Part shown: positions 34,202 through 45,845 of the stretch, in pieces
How the letters are laid out: every line of letters starts with the position of its first letter
Position numbering within the stretch: the first letter of the stretch is position 1
From: Leucosporidium creatinivorum
Taxonomy: Eukaryota > Basidiomycota > Microbotryomycetes > Leucosporidiales > Leucosporidiaceae
Assembly (NCBI GenBank): GCA_001600635.1
Contig: BCKL01000021.1
Location: 310,001-374,000, forward strand
Direction: 5' to 3'
Length of the DNA stretch: 64,000 nt
Translations under genes and position numbers: made by a program
Notes under the pieces: generated by a model
What the model saw: only the letters and a program-made list of their open reading frames with translations
The model's database searches: none
Told to the model about the DNA's origin: nothing

Positions 34202-36960
34202 ATGAGGCTCCCCTACAGCGCAAGACACCTTGGCTTCGTCACTCCCTTGCTCGTCACCCTCTTCTTCACCCTCGTTCAGCTACAGCTCACGCTCGCTTTG
34301 CCACTCTACCTTGACGCCTCGATCAGCCTCGACCTGGGGCAGCTGGCACCGAGTTGGGACTTCATCGTCGTAGGAGGAGGGAATGGTGAGTCTGTACAGC
34401 TGCAGGCGAGGAGCAACAGCGAGCTAACGCGGTCGATCTCAAGCTGGTCTCGCCGTCGCTTCTCGTCTCGCAAGCAACCTCAGCAGCACGATCCTCGTCA
34501 TCGAAGCTGGTTCGTATCAAGAGGACAACCCTGGCGTCTACACCCCTGGACTTGCTGGGTAAGGTGCTCACCCTCCAGTGCTGAGCAGCGAGCTGATCTC
34601 TCGCCTGAATCTCTCGCCTATGATCTCTCTCATTATGTAGCTCGACTCTCAGCTCCTCGATCGACTGGTCGTTTAATACGATCCCTCAGACTCGAGCGAG
34701 TGGAAGGTCAATCAGCTACCCCAGGGGAAAGGTGCGTCTCACGGCGAGGAAACTGCTCGGCGATGGGGAGAGCTGATCCTCGGCACCTCGCAGGGACTCG
34801 GCGGCTCAACTCTGCTCAACTTCCAGGCCTACACGCGCGGCTTTGCTGCTGAGTACTCGGCTTGGTGCACCCTCGGCGGAACGGGATGGTGAGGTTGCCG
34901 CCCATCGCCGAGTTCAGAAAGCTAACTCCCTCCCCCGCTCGCAGGGATTGGAACACGCTCAAGAAGTACTTCATCAAGTCCAACAAGCTCCACCCTCCCA
35001 CCGGCAACTCGCAGAACCAGCAGGTAGATTTCGACCCCACCGCAAACGGCAACGATGGACCCGTCGACACTTCGTACCCTCCTTGGATGTCGCCTCAGCT
35101 CGCAGGATGGTATCAAGCTGTCCGTTCGCTTGGTATTCCCGTCGCCAAGGATCAAGGGAACGGCAAGAACGTCGGCGTTAGCTACATCGCCTCGACTATC
35201 GACCCCTCCACCCATCGCCGAAGGACTTCGGTCGGCTACCTCGAGGACAGCGCGCTTCAGCCTAACCTCGTCGTGCTCACCAACTGTCAAGTAAGTCCAA
35301 TCTCTGCCCTTGACGGCTGTAGGTCGACGCGCAGCTCATTCCTGTCTCTTCGCAGGTCACTCGCATCAACTGGTCCTCGCTCCGAGTGAACGGCAATGTC
35401 GTCGCGAGCGGGGTGAGCTTCGTCGGCGGAGATGGGATTCCTAACAACTTCGTGAGTCGACGGCTCTGTTGACGGGCAGCCCATTAGCCGGAGGTCTCGC
35501 TGACCTCGGCCTTCCTCGCAGACTGCTTCTCGCGAAGTCATCCTCTCGGCTGGAAGCGTGCAGACGCCTCAGCTCCTCGAGCTGTCTGGAGGTACACCAT
35601 ACTTCTCTCACTCGTTTCTGCAGGGGACAAATCTGACCTGAACTTCGTCCTCCACAGTCGGCGATCCTTTCATCCTCAACCCTCGTGTGTCCTCAATGCT
35701 CGCTGCTCGCCGCGCGTCCTCATCGACCCTGAGCTGACTTCCCGCCTCATACAGTCGGCATCTCCACCGTCGTCAACCTCCCCGGCGTCGGTGCGAACTT
35801 CCAGGTGAGCCATTCGCTCCTCCATCGCCGACAGCCTGCTGATGCTCGGCGCTCGCTAGGATCACCTTCTCATCGTCAACATCTACCGCCTCCAGCCTGG
35901 AGTCGAGAGCTTGGACAGCCTCATGAACGACCCTATCTTCCTCGCCACTGTACGCCTGCGCCTGCCTAACCTCTCCGCGCCGAAGCTGACCTTCGGCGCT
36001 TCGCAGGCTCTCGGCGAATACGCTTTCGGCGAGGGGATCCTCACCGACTTTGTCTACCCCGTCGCCTTCCTCAACTACAAGCAGTTCCTCTCCACGGCGG
36101 ATCAGCAGACAGCTCTCGGTCTTTTGTCGTCCTCCAACAACCCTTGGCTCTCGTCGAAGCAGCTCGCCGCCAATGTCGGGCTGCTTGTGAGCGGCGCACC
36201 CATCATCGAATTCGTCCCTGCTAACGCTTTGTGAGTAGACCTTTTCGAGTTGACGAGGGTAGCGACGCTCAACAAACCGTGCTACAGCTTCGGTGACGGC
36301 TCGAGGAACGGCTCCAGCTACATTTCCCTCGCCGCCGCCGTTCAGCACTCGCTCTCGCGCGGCACTATCCACATCAGCTCGACCGACCCCTTCACTCCTC
36401 CCTCCATTGACCCAGCCTATCTGCAATCGCCCGCCGACCTCTTCCTCCTCGCCAAAGCTGCCGCGTGGAACCGCAAGCTCGCAGCTGTGGCGCCTCTGGC
36501 TCAGTACATCGACGTTGAGGTCATTCCTGGGCCCGCGGTGCAGTCTCAGGTGCAGTTCGAAACGTGGGTCAGAGCTACGGTCTCGACCGAGTATCACCCG
36601 GTGAGCACGAGAGGCGGCGCGACTGCTGCTCGGCGCTGACCTTTCCTTTTTCGCAGATCGGCACTGCCAGCATGCTCCCTCGCACTGAGAAGGGTGTCGT
36701 CGACAACAGACTGAAGGTGTATGGCACCGCCAACCTTCGCGTCGTGTGAGCCGAGTGATGGGATGCAGAGCGAGCGCCGAAGCTGAACCGCTCTGCCCAC
36801 AGCGACGTCTCCGTCATCCCCATCCATATCTCGTCGCACATGCAGTCCATCGCGTGTGAGTGCGAAAGCTCCCTCTGTGTGTCAAATTATCGCTAACGGG
36901 CTTCTACCGCCAGACGCCATCGCCGAACGCGCCGCCGACATCATCCTCGGCAAGGCTTAA
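34202..36960 (+). CDS. Secreted GMC oxidoreductase, copy 3
   Basis: Third member of the tandem array and the most diverged. A long hydrophobic leader (GFVTPLLVTLFFTLVQLQLT) acts as signal peptide or anchor. The FAD motif is FIVVGGGNAGLAVASRL with IEAG. Signature 1 is changed to YPRGKGLGGSTLLNFQAY and signature 2 is LSAGSVQTPQLLELSGVGD. Active-site motifs are EYHPIGTASML and HISSHMQS (His/His kept). The C-terminus is RAADIILGKA. It shares no recently converted block with the other two. Intron positions match, which supports an old tandem duplication. As a flavoprotein oxidase or dehydrogenase its substrate is likely to differ from that of copies 1 and 2. Confidence 0.92.
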
Positions 36961-37209
36961 TCTCGGCGATTTTTTTCTTCAGTTCTTCGCATTCGTTTAG
37001 CCCCCAAGTCGCAACAGCAGCTATCCTCCTATCGTTTCTATCCCTTTCTATAGCCCCTCCTGCATTCGCAGCCTCGTTCACCTTTTAACGACTGGCCGCC
37101 GAAAGCGAGAGATGACGGGCTGGTCGGCTTCGCACTACACAACCTCTCACCGCGCGATGTATGAGTGAAGTACAGATGTTCCCTGACCGCGAAGACTGAT
37201 GATGAAGCC

Positions 37210-40200
37210 TCAGAAGAGCATATAGTTCTGCGCCAGCGGCAGTTTGGTCGCCGGTCCGACGATGCAGTGCTCGCCGTCTGCTTCCACCTGTAATAGAGTA
37301 ATAGTTCAGCTCAGCGCCCCCTCAATCTCGCCAGCACGAGCGACTCGGCCGTCGCCGAGCGTCCCTCGTCGCGAAGGCGACAAGCTCGGCGCTCCAGCAG
37401 GCGCTTCGATGCGGACGAGAAGCACAGGGGAGCGAGCTCACCCTGTAGGACTCGGGATCCACGGTAATCTTGGGCTTGTACGAGTTATTCTTCATGTCCT
37501 TCTTGCCGATATTGCGGCAGTTCTTGACGGGCACGGCCTTCTTCTTGAGGTTGTAGCTCGCGATGGTGCCTTCAGATGCAAGGAGAAGGTGTCAACAAGC
37601 TACTTTGAGGAACCAGAGTAAGGGGCAGCGCTCACCGGTTGAGATGGAGAGCTCCGAGACGAAGAGTAGCGAGTTGAGGGCGGCGACGTCGGGGTAGGCG
37701 CCCCACATTGGACGACCGATGACTGGCTGGACAGTGGGAATACTGGCGTTGGCGTCTCCGATCTGCAGGCGAGAGGAGAAAGGTCAGTCTCGGCGATTCG
37801 AGGCACCTTGACCCAGCCTCGGCAGCGAACGAGGAGCTCACGTTTGCCCATGCGATGACACCACCCTTGATGACCGATTCTGGGCGCACGCCGAAGTTGG
37901 CGGGCGTCCACAGGACAAGGTCGGCGAGCTTGCCGACCGCGACGTCTCCCAGGACGTGCGAGAAGCCGTGAGTGATGGCGCTGACGATGAGAGAAAGTCA
38001 GACGAGAGCGGAAGGAGAGATAGAAAAGGACGCACGGGTTGATGGTGTACTTGGCGATGTACCTCTGCGAGCGGCGAACGAAGGCAGGCTATGAGCTCTC
38101 GGCACTCAGCTCAACGTCGGGAAAGGAGCCGACTCACCTTGACCCTCTCGTTGTCGCATCCCTCCTTCTCACCCTCCAGCGGTCCAGTGAACTCCTTCAT
38201 CTTGCTCGCCGTCCTCCACGTGCGGGAGATGACCTCTCCGATTCGGCCCATGGCTTGAGCATCCGAGGAGATCATCGAGATGGCGCCCTTGTCCTGTAGC
38301 ATAGCGTCGAGAGGTCAGTGATGAGGATGGAGCAGGGAGCGAATGTGAGGACGCACGAGGAGCACATCCTCGGCGGCCACCGTCTCGGCGCGAATACGCG
38401 ATTCGGCGAAGGCGATGTCCTCGGCTGTAGGGTCGCAGGTCAGCTTCCGGTAGCATCGTTAAGAGGTAGTACTACTCACGAATCGAGCGGTCGAGGTGGT
38501 GGCAGACCATCAGCATCTGCGAGAGGCGCGATGTCAGCGAGGTAAGTCGGCTCGGCTCGAGGGAGACAGCAGCTCACATCAAGGTGCTCGTCAAGCGTGT
38601 TGACGCAGTAAGGTCGCGTAGGGTTGGTCGAGCTGGGCAGAACGTTCTCGTGGCCCGAGACGACGATAATGTCGGGAGCGTGTCCTCCTCTGCGCGGGGC
38701 AACTCAAGGTCAGCTCGTCGGCCGAGAAGCGGAAAGCGCGGGAGACGGCGTACCCAGCTCCCTCAGTGTGGTATGTATGAATCGTCCGACCAGCAAAAGC
38801 AGCGATCGTATCCTCGACGAAGCCCGACTCGTTGAGCGTGTCGGTGTGAATGTTGACCTGGATATCGTACTCGTCGCCGACCTTGAGGGCCGTATCGATG
38901 GTAGCGGGGGTCGTTCCCCAGTCCTACACGGCGATCCTCGTCAGCTCTTATTTCTCGCGTGCGGAGACGGGGGCCAACCTCGTGAAGCTTCAACCCAGCC
39001 GCGCCGAACCGAATCTGATCGACGAGACCGGCGGGTCCACTGTCGTTACCTTTGCCGGTGAAGAGGAGATTGAGAGGTACAGTGTCGGTAGCGGCCATCA
39101 TGGTGTGCATGTAGGTCTGCGAAGGGGTGCAAGTCGTGGCGTTGGAGGAGGCGGTGGGGCCAGTTCCGCCGCCGATGAGGGTGGTCTGCAGACAAGTCAA
39201 GTCAGTTAAAAGGTAACTCTGGCAGGCAAGTGAGAGAAGCGAACCGTTCCAGATGCGAGAGCCTGCAGTGGAGAGGTAGATCAGCTTAGCTCGAGCGAAC
39301 CCTTCGGCGAAAGCTCACCTCGGTCCAAAGTTGCGGGCAGATGTAGTGCACTGGAGGACTCAGCGGTCAGCGAGTCTGTTTCGTAGTTTTTGAGCGTCCA
39401 TAACTCACCATGCGCGTCGATAGCACCGGCGGTAATGATGAGCTTCTCGCCGGCGACGACCTCGGTGTTGACTCCAACAATCATGCCCGGCGTGACTCCC
39501 TCCATGACATCAGGGTTACCTCCCTTCCCGATACCGACAATGTAGCCCTTCTTGATACCAATGTCGGCCTGTCGAGGGGCGTGGATGGTCAGCTTGCATC
39601 GGAGGAGGAGGGCTCGGTGAACCCTCACCTTGTAGATGCCGTCCCAATCGATGATGAGTGCGTTGGTGATGACGAGATCGAGAGTCTTCGAATCGGGAAG
39701 ACCAGTAGCTTGTCCCATGCCCTCGCGAATGACCTTGCCTGCGACGGAGAGGGGATCAGCTCCGCTCCGAGCTCAAAAGACAACGACTCGAAACTCACCG
39801 CCGCCAAACTTGAGCTCATCCCCATACACCGTCTTATCATCCTCGACCTCAATCCACAACTCCGTATCTCCCAGCCTAACCCTATCGCCCTTTGTCGGTC
39901 CATACATACTCTTATAGGTCTCACGACTGAGAGTCTCTCCTCCACTAGTCGACACCACCGCGCCCTTTTGCTCCTCATGCCCAAAGCCCTTCTCAATCAG
40001 CCTGCGCAGACATTCGTCCCTCTGCGCCGAGGAAGCCATCTCCGAAGCGGCCGAGTTGACGAGGAAGCTGCCGCCCGAGACGACTTGCTTGCCGGCGATG
40101 TCGACGAGGGTGACGGTTTTGGTGTCTCCGGGCTCGAAGCGGACGGCGGTACCGGCGGCGATGTCGAGACGGCGGAAGAAGGAGAGGGTGCGGTCGAACT

Positions 40201-41050
40201 TGAGCGCGCGGTTGACCTCGGTGAAGTGGTAGTGAGAGCCGACCTGTTCTTCCCAGACTGGTTAGCCATGGTCGGGGTGAGATGAAGTGCTCGACTGACT
40301 TGAATGGGACGATCTCCAGTGTTGGTAACCTTGACCTTGACCCGCTGCCGGCCGACGTTGATGGGAATCGGCGAATCCTTCTTGACGACGACGGCTCCTG
40401 GCAGTTCTTCGAGCTTGAGGTCCTCGTCTCCTCCGTTGAAGGTACCTTCCTCAGGAATGGGAAGGAAGGAGCCGTACAGTGCGAGAGTGAGATCTCCCTG
40501 CACGGCGGCGATGGGATCATGGCTGCCGAGGAGCGAGAGGTCAGCTTGCACTGGCGCCTCCGGTCTTGAGCCAGACTCACACTGTGACGAGGAAAACTCC
40601 ATCCGGGAATGCTCCCTCCACTTGAATCTCATGCAGCAGCGCTGGGACGGTCTGCGAAAGGTTGAAGATCAGAAGTGGGGCAGGGGAGCAGCGAACGGCT
40701 CGATACGCACCGGGAGGACTTGAGCTCGGCCGAGGATCTTCTTGCCTGTTATCAGAACATGTTAGCTGCCTGCCACCGGCGCAAGAAGCTGTGGTTTGCC
40801 CTCTGGCAGCCCGGAGACGCGTGCTCCGCCTTCGCCGCGCTCGGACAAAGCTCGGTCGAAAGTACTTACCGATGGCCATGAGCTCTGCTACAGAGTGATT
40901 TCCATCCCGAATGAGCTCTTGTAGAACCGAAGCGATCAAACCCGTCGCTTCGCTGAGGTTCAGGCGGACCCCACGAGCCAAACGGCGCTGAGCCAACGAG
41001 CCGACGTTGCTGAGGAGGATGCGGTCGATCTCCCGAGGTAGAAGATGCAT
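37210..41050 (-). CDS. Urease, single-chain fungal type
   Basis: A full-length urease of roughly 835 aa in many exons on minus. It fuses the gamma ([13 protein letters not shown], from 41050), beta ([20 protein letters not shown] onward) and alpha parts in the order usual for fungi and plants. Nickel-site features are all present: the HxH motif in [15 protein letters not shown], the lysine that becomes carbamylated in [24 protein letters not shown], and the active-site flap MLMVCHHLD with its Cys and His. The end is [10 protein letters not shown]. The enzyme hydrolyses urea to ammonia and carbamate in the cytosol and needs accessory proteins that are not in this window. It is divergent from the phytanoyl-CoA-dioxygenase-like gene, with only 259 bp between starts. 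Confidence 0.97.
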
Positions 41051-41309
41051 CTTGTACTGTTTCCCGACTAGTCGTAAGAGAAGAAGAAATGTAGTCGAAG
41101 CGAGAGGGGGAAACGTCGAAGAGCGCGAGGTTGAATCTCTCTTGACTTCGAACCACTCGCTGCTCAACTCGAATCGCTTTTCTGCAAGGCTACAGAACAG
41201 AGGTCGACCCCCGCCGCTGCTCTACCAGCACTCCTGCATCTCTTCAGCAACCACCTTCGGCTCGCCCGTACCCACCCCGTCCGAACGGCTCCTCACCCCC
41301 TACAGTCCG
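41051..41309. promoter_or_regulatory. Short divergent promoter, urease / PhyH-like gene
   Basis: Only 259 bp separate the two ATGs, so regulatory sites are probably shared. I see no clear GATA pair typical of nitrogen control; the assignment rests on position. Confidence 0.45.
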
Positions 41310-42840
41310 ATGCCGTTCCGCTTGACCCCCGAGCAGAAGATCAAGGTACGCTTTGCATGTGAATTGTCAGCTCTGAGCGGCCAAGCTCCCTGCTCGAGAA
41401 CAGCGACAGTTAACGCCCGCCTCATCCGCGCACAGTTCGAACAGGACGGCTGCCTCGTCATCAAAGGCTTCATTCCTAAGGCGACTACCCAACAGCTTTT
41501 GGATAGGTCTAAAGAGCTGCTCCGCGATTTCTCGCTCGAGGGCCACCCTTTGACGGTCTTTTCGACGAGCGCCGAGGAGAAGCATGTCGGGGACGACTAC
41601 TTCCTCAACAGCGGGGACAAGGTGAGTCTGATGATGATGTAGCCTTTGACGAACGCTCTATACCGCTGAGCCAGCACCCCTCGTGCGCGAGACGACCGGC
41701 AGCAGCTGGGTTGAGCTGAGGGCTTTGCTAATTCCCTCCTGCTCTTTCGGCGCCCTCGCACGACAGATCCGCTTCTTCTTCGAAGGTGGAGCATTCTCAG
41801 ACGGCAAGCTCAACCGGCCAAAGGAGCTGGCTATCAACAAGGTGATTTTCCGTCGTCGATTTGCCAAGTAGCAGGTTCGGCCGAGCTGACTCGTTCATCG
41901 CGCAGATCGGACACTCGCTACACACGGAAGATGATGCGTTCAAGGACTTTACTCTGCATAACGAAGACATTCAGAACCTCGCTAAGGAGCTTGAGTTCCA
42001 CCAGGATCCTAGGGGTGAGTCCTGCTCGGCGCTGCTCGGCGCTGCTCGGCGCTGCTCGGCGCTGCTCGGCGCTGGCTCACTCGCTGCTTCGCCATGTCCA
42101 TCTTTGCCTATGAACTAGCTCGCTGATCTCAAGTGCCCTCCATCTCGCAGTCATCCAGAGCATGATCATCTGCAAGCAGGCAGTGAGTGATGACCTCCCT
42201 TCGCCGAACTCTCGGTGGAGAAGGGCGCCGAAATCTCGCTGAGCCGTTGTGCGCCCTTGTAGGAAGTTGGCGGAGCTGTCAACTCTCACGACGACTCGAC
42301 CTTCCTCTACTCCAACCCTCTCTCTGCGCTTGGGTTCTGGTTCGCCCTGGAGGACGCCACGCCAACGAACGGCTGCCTCTCCTTCGTCCCCGGTTCGCAC
42401 AAGGTCAATCGGATTCACTCGAGGTTGGAGCGAGTCGAGGGAGGAGGGACGGAGATCAAGAAGATACCGTTGAAGGAGGGTGAGGAGGTGGCCAAGCTGC
42501 CAGATTGGGATGGGGAGGGGATTGATTGGGTCGCTGCTCCTTGCGAGGCGGGAGACCTCGTCCTCATCCATGGCTCGGTCATCCACCGCTCAGAGGCCAA
42601 CCTTTCGCAGAAGTCGAGGTTCATCTATACTGTGAGTGCGCTCGAGCTTGCCGTAGGCTTCCAGACGCTGATCTTTCCATCCTCAGTTCCACATGATTGA
42701 AGGCTCGGCCGAATGGGACGAGAAGAACTGGTGCGCTCTGTTGCCTCACTGCGTCGAGTTGTAGGATGCTCGCTGACTTCTCTCACCTATGCAGGCTCCA
42801 GCCGACACCTGGCGTACCCTTCACCAAGCTCTTTGGGTAG
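41310..42840 (+). CDS. Phytanoyl-CoA dioxygenase (PhyH/PHYHD1-like) Fe(II)/2-oxoglutarate enzyme
   Basis: Eight exons (41310-41345, 41436-41621, 41767-41841, 41906-42014, 42151-42182, 42263-42631, 42687-42730, 42795-42840) give 298 aa with phases closed. The start matches the family (LTPEQKIK then FEQDGCLVIKGF). The iron ligands are visible as H-x-D in VNSHDDSTFLY and the distal His in LIHGSVIHRSEANLS, with the 2-oxoglutarate-binding Arg in the following SRFIY. PHYHD1-type enzymes are non-peroxisomal hydroxylases of unknown substrate. No PTS1 is present (the end is FTKLFG), although a PTS2 was not ruled out. Intron 4 contains a tandem 10-bp repeat. Confidence 0.9.
42022..42073 (+). repeat. 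Tandem 10-bp repeat (GCTGCTCGGC), five copies, inside an intron
   Basis: Five head-to-tail copies, the first lacking one base, lie just after the donor of PhyH-like intron 4 (42015-42150). The unit contains CTCGGC, and each junction creates the CTCGGCG word that recurs in non-coding DNA across the window. Confidence 0.9.
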
Positions 42841-43582
42841 TTCGCTCTGTCGTAATCGTCGTTCGCAGCCCATCGCCCTCGCTCGCCTCGGGAGCTGCTG
42901 CAGCACAGCAAGTCGCCCTTCTCGGCTTCTCGACCCATGTACCTCAATCCCCTGGAGGGTCAGCTTCCATCGCCAGTCGCCCATCGTCCTCTTCGCCGAA
43001 GTCGGTCGGTCGTGGTTCCTGCCGATAACCTCCGCCTTCCTCACCTCCCTCCTCGCTGCAACTCCTTCGCCGCTCTCACCGGCCTTGGATCTGAGGGTAC
43101 CCAATCTCTCGCACGCTTGGGATCGAATAACCTGCACCCCTCCTCTCGTCCACGTCGCAAGACTCGACCAGCTTGGCCGACATTTTGGAGCAGCCCTTCG
43201 CCGAGTTCCAGATCCGACTTCGCCTTTCGCGGCCTGAGGTTCCTCTTGGCTCTGGAAGCCGCGACTCGGTCCGCAATATACCTTGCACTCCTAACCAGAG
43301 CCGATTCCAATCTGGCGATGTTTGCAGCGCTGCAGAGGGCGCGAGGGAGGGGCTCTTCGAGGGACAAGCACTGCTCGCCCGATCTCTGGCCCTCTTCTGC
43401 TTCCTGCCATATTCCTCGTCGCTCAAGAAGTCTTCACGACTCGTCTCCTCGCCTGAAGCAACACCTCGCAGGTCGTCGCTCAATCAACAGCTCCTCGGCG
43501 CGCCACAATCGACCGCCCCTGCCCGCCTCCTCCCAGCGCCAGAGCGGCTGCGTCTCTCAACGAGTTGTAAAGGGCTCCAAGC
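42841..43582. other. Intergenic, no gene called
   Basis: About 740 bp lie between two plus-strand genes. It is CT-rich toward the 3' half, consistent with a promoter and leader of the seven-helix gene. Open frames run across it on both strands but lack family features. Confidence 0.35.
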
Positions 43583-45769
43583 ATGAGTCTACCAGCCGTA
43601 CCAGATGGCGTCAACCCTTGGACGGTCTACCAGTCGGTGCTGAATGATAGCCTCTACAAGGACCCGCCGGGCAGTCTGAGGACTCGACTTATCGTTCTCT
43701 TCGCTCTGAATGGAGTGTAAGTCTCGTAGGTTCGCTCGGTAGAAAGGGAAGCTAACTTTACATGTTGACTCCAGCACCATGCTACTAGCCGTAGCCTTCC
43801 TCGCCCTGCTCGTCTTCGAGGCGAAGGAGAAAGGGAGCATTCGGAAGGGAATGTGGTGGTTTCGGCTCGCTACCAAACGGACGGGAAGCTACATAACCAC
43901 AAATACGAAGTTGGTCTGCGGAGTGTGCACGTGAGTAGAGCTGTACGACCGCGGCGCGAGCAGAATCAAGCTGACCTCTTCTCGGCGTCCGTTCTTTCCG
44001 CAGCCTCGTCTAGTAAGCTGGCTCATGAGCGGAAATCGACGCTGCCTACCTCCAGCGCTAACTCATGAACACTCCGCAGCGGCGCCGTCAACTTCGGCTA
44101 CCTCTGGGACTCGTGGAGGGTGTTCATCGAGAAAGCTCCTCAGAACCATTCGCCGGGGTGGAGGTCGATGGGCTTCATTCCTCTCTTCTTCCAAGGCTGG
44201 CTGGTCACTTGGGGATCCCTACAAGTGTGTACCAGCCTGTATCTCTTCCACAACCACCGAACCTGACCCATCTCATCTCGCAGGCCTTCCTCCTCACCAC
44301 CGAGGTCGTCCTCCTCTCGCCCGTCGTCGCCAACTGCCTCTTCGTCGTGCTCGGCTCGGCTCTCATGCTCGGATCCATCGCCGCTGCCACGGTCAACGTC
44401 ATCGCGGGCAACCGCCTCTGGGCCGAGTTCAGCAAGCTCATCGTCGGGATGAAGCAGAACGAGAGCTCGTGGACCGAGGGAACCAACGTCCTTCCCCAGC
44501 TGCTCATGCTCAAGCCCACTTTCGACCGCGTAACGGCGCTTTCTGAGCACTCGAGGATGTGAGTAGAGGTCGGGAGCCATCTCGCTGAAACGTTAGCGCT
44601 GACTTGCCTTCGCCGAGCAGAACTCAGATCGCTCAGCTCGGAGTCATGACCGCGGTCCCCGTCATCGTCATTCTCGTAGGTTGAGCTCGCTACTATTCGT
44701 CCATAGATCAAACCAACTAACCTCCCTACAGGTCAACGCCGGCTCCCTCCGTCTCGCCGCTCTCATTCGCAAGCAAATCTCATTCAATATCGACCAAGTC
44801 GCTCGTCCGGCCGGCGGGACCGATACGAGCTGGACGATGAAGACGCTCAAGACCGTCGAGAAGGACGACAAACGACGAGCATCCCTCGACGTAGGAGCAG
44901 CACTAGCCATCGCGGCAGAGAAGCGCCCTTCACTGGGCGAGAAGCGCTCCTCGGTCGACAAGAGGGTGTCAATTGAGAACGGAGGGAGGAGCTCGGTCGG
45001 CAAGAGCCATCTCTCGAAGGATGATATGAAGTACTTGGCGTCTAGGAGGGGGTCAGAGCACGACAGGGAGCGGCTCAAGTATATTCAGGCGCTGCAGAAG
45101 GCTGAGCGGGATCTCGTCGTGTGAGTTCGGCTTTCGCTTTCAGTGGAGACGGTGGAGCTAATCTGATCTCTCGCAGAATCGCATGCATCATCATGGCCGC
45201 TCTCGCACTCATCGTCGGCCTCTGCATCTACGTCCTCGTCCTCAGCATCTCGAATCAGCTCGCGACGGCGACTTGGCCGAAGGTGCGCCGAGCTTTTCCT
45301 GTCTGCTCTTCGACCTCTGCTGATCCCTCGGCCACAGTTCGAGCTCGCGCTCTTCGGTACACAATACGTCTACGCCGTAGCCATGTCCTCGGTCTTCATC
45401 GGTCTGCTCTACAACGCCTGGTCCACTCGCCGAGTGAACGCGGCTACGGACACAATCTTCAATAGCACCCAGTTCAACACCACCATGAACTCGGCCGTAG
45501 CGATCCATCCGAACGACTCGGTACTCTCGGTCGACTACGAGCCTCCTCCGCTCCCGAGCAAGGACTTTCGATACCAATGGCCAGCGAAGGAGCCGATTGA
45601 GACGGCGCAGGAGGAGAGGAGGGACCATGTCGAGGTGGATATGGAGCAGTTGGAGGACGACGCGATGCCCGGGGGAGGGTTGGAGAGGAGGGATAGCGAT
45701 TCGATGGTCGATGCTGCTCATGCGGCGCAGAGGCGGAGACCGTCGTTTGACTTTGATATACATCAGTAG
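43583..45769 (+). CDS. Seven-helix membrane protein, receptor-like topology
   Basis: Nine exons (43583-43716, 43775-43930, 44004-44012, 44080-44224, 44284-44558, 44621-44675, 44732-45120, 45177-45282, 45338-45769) give 566 aa with phases closed. Seven hydrophobic segments are evident: LIVLFALNGVTMLLAVAFLA; LVCGVCTLVYGAVNFGYLW; FIPLFFQGWLVTWGSLQAFL; VANCLFVVLGSALMLGSIAA; IAQLGVMTAVPVIVILVNAG; CIIMAALALIVGLCIYVLVL; and YVYAVAMSSVFIGLLYNAW. A charged loop of about 130 residues (lysine/serine-rich, several RRxS/KRxS sites) separates helices 5 and 6, and a long acidic tail follows helix 7. This layout resembles a G-protein-coupled receptor, but I find no family signature. Exon 3 is a 9-nt microexon inside the second helix. 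Confidence 0.75.
44004..44012 (+). other. Probable 9-nt microexon in the seven-helix gene
   Basis: CCTCGTCTA is flanked by AG upstream and GTAAGC downstream, and each flanking intron has its own GCTGAC or GCTAAC branch site. It adds three residues to helix 2. Because it is a multiple of three, skipping also keeps frame, so use could be optional. Confidence 0.6.
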
Positions 45770-45845
45770 AGGCGATGTTGAATGTATTGTCATAGTATCT
45801 ACTCGTCTTGTTGTGCAGTACCGAGTCTACGCGTCTCCTCTCTGG

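Noticed and set aside
42022-42073. Short direct repeats as a possible CRISPR-like array
   Set aside because: The 10-bp units are adjacent without spacers and lie in a eukaryotic intron; it is a simple tandem repeat.
25771-42840. Secondary-metabolite or catabolic gene cluster joining DUF1264, GMC oxidases, urease and PhyH-like genes
   Set aside because: There is no backbone enzyme, transporter or regulator, and the genes belong to unrelated processes with separate promoters.
42841-43582. Open frames of over 100 codons between the PhyH-like and seven-helix genes
   Set aside because: Frames are open on several strands at once, lack splice signals and show no family residues.
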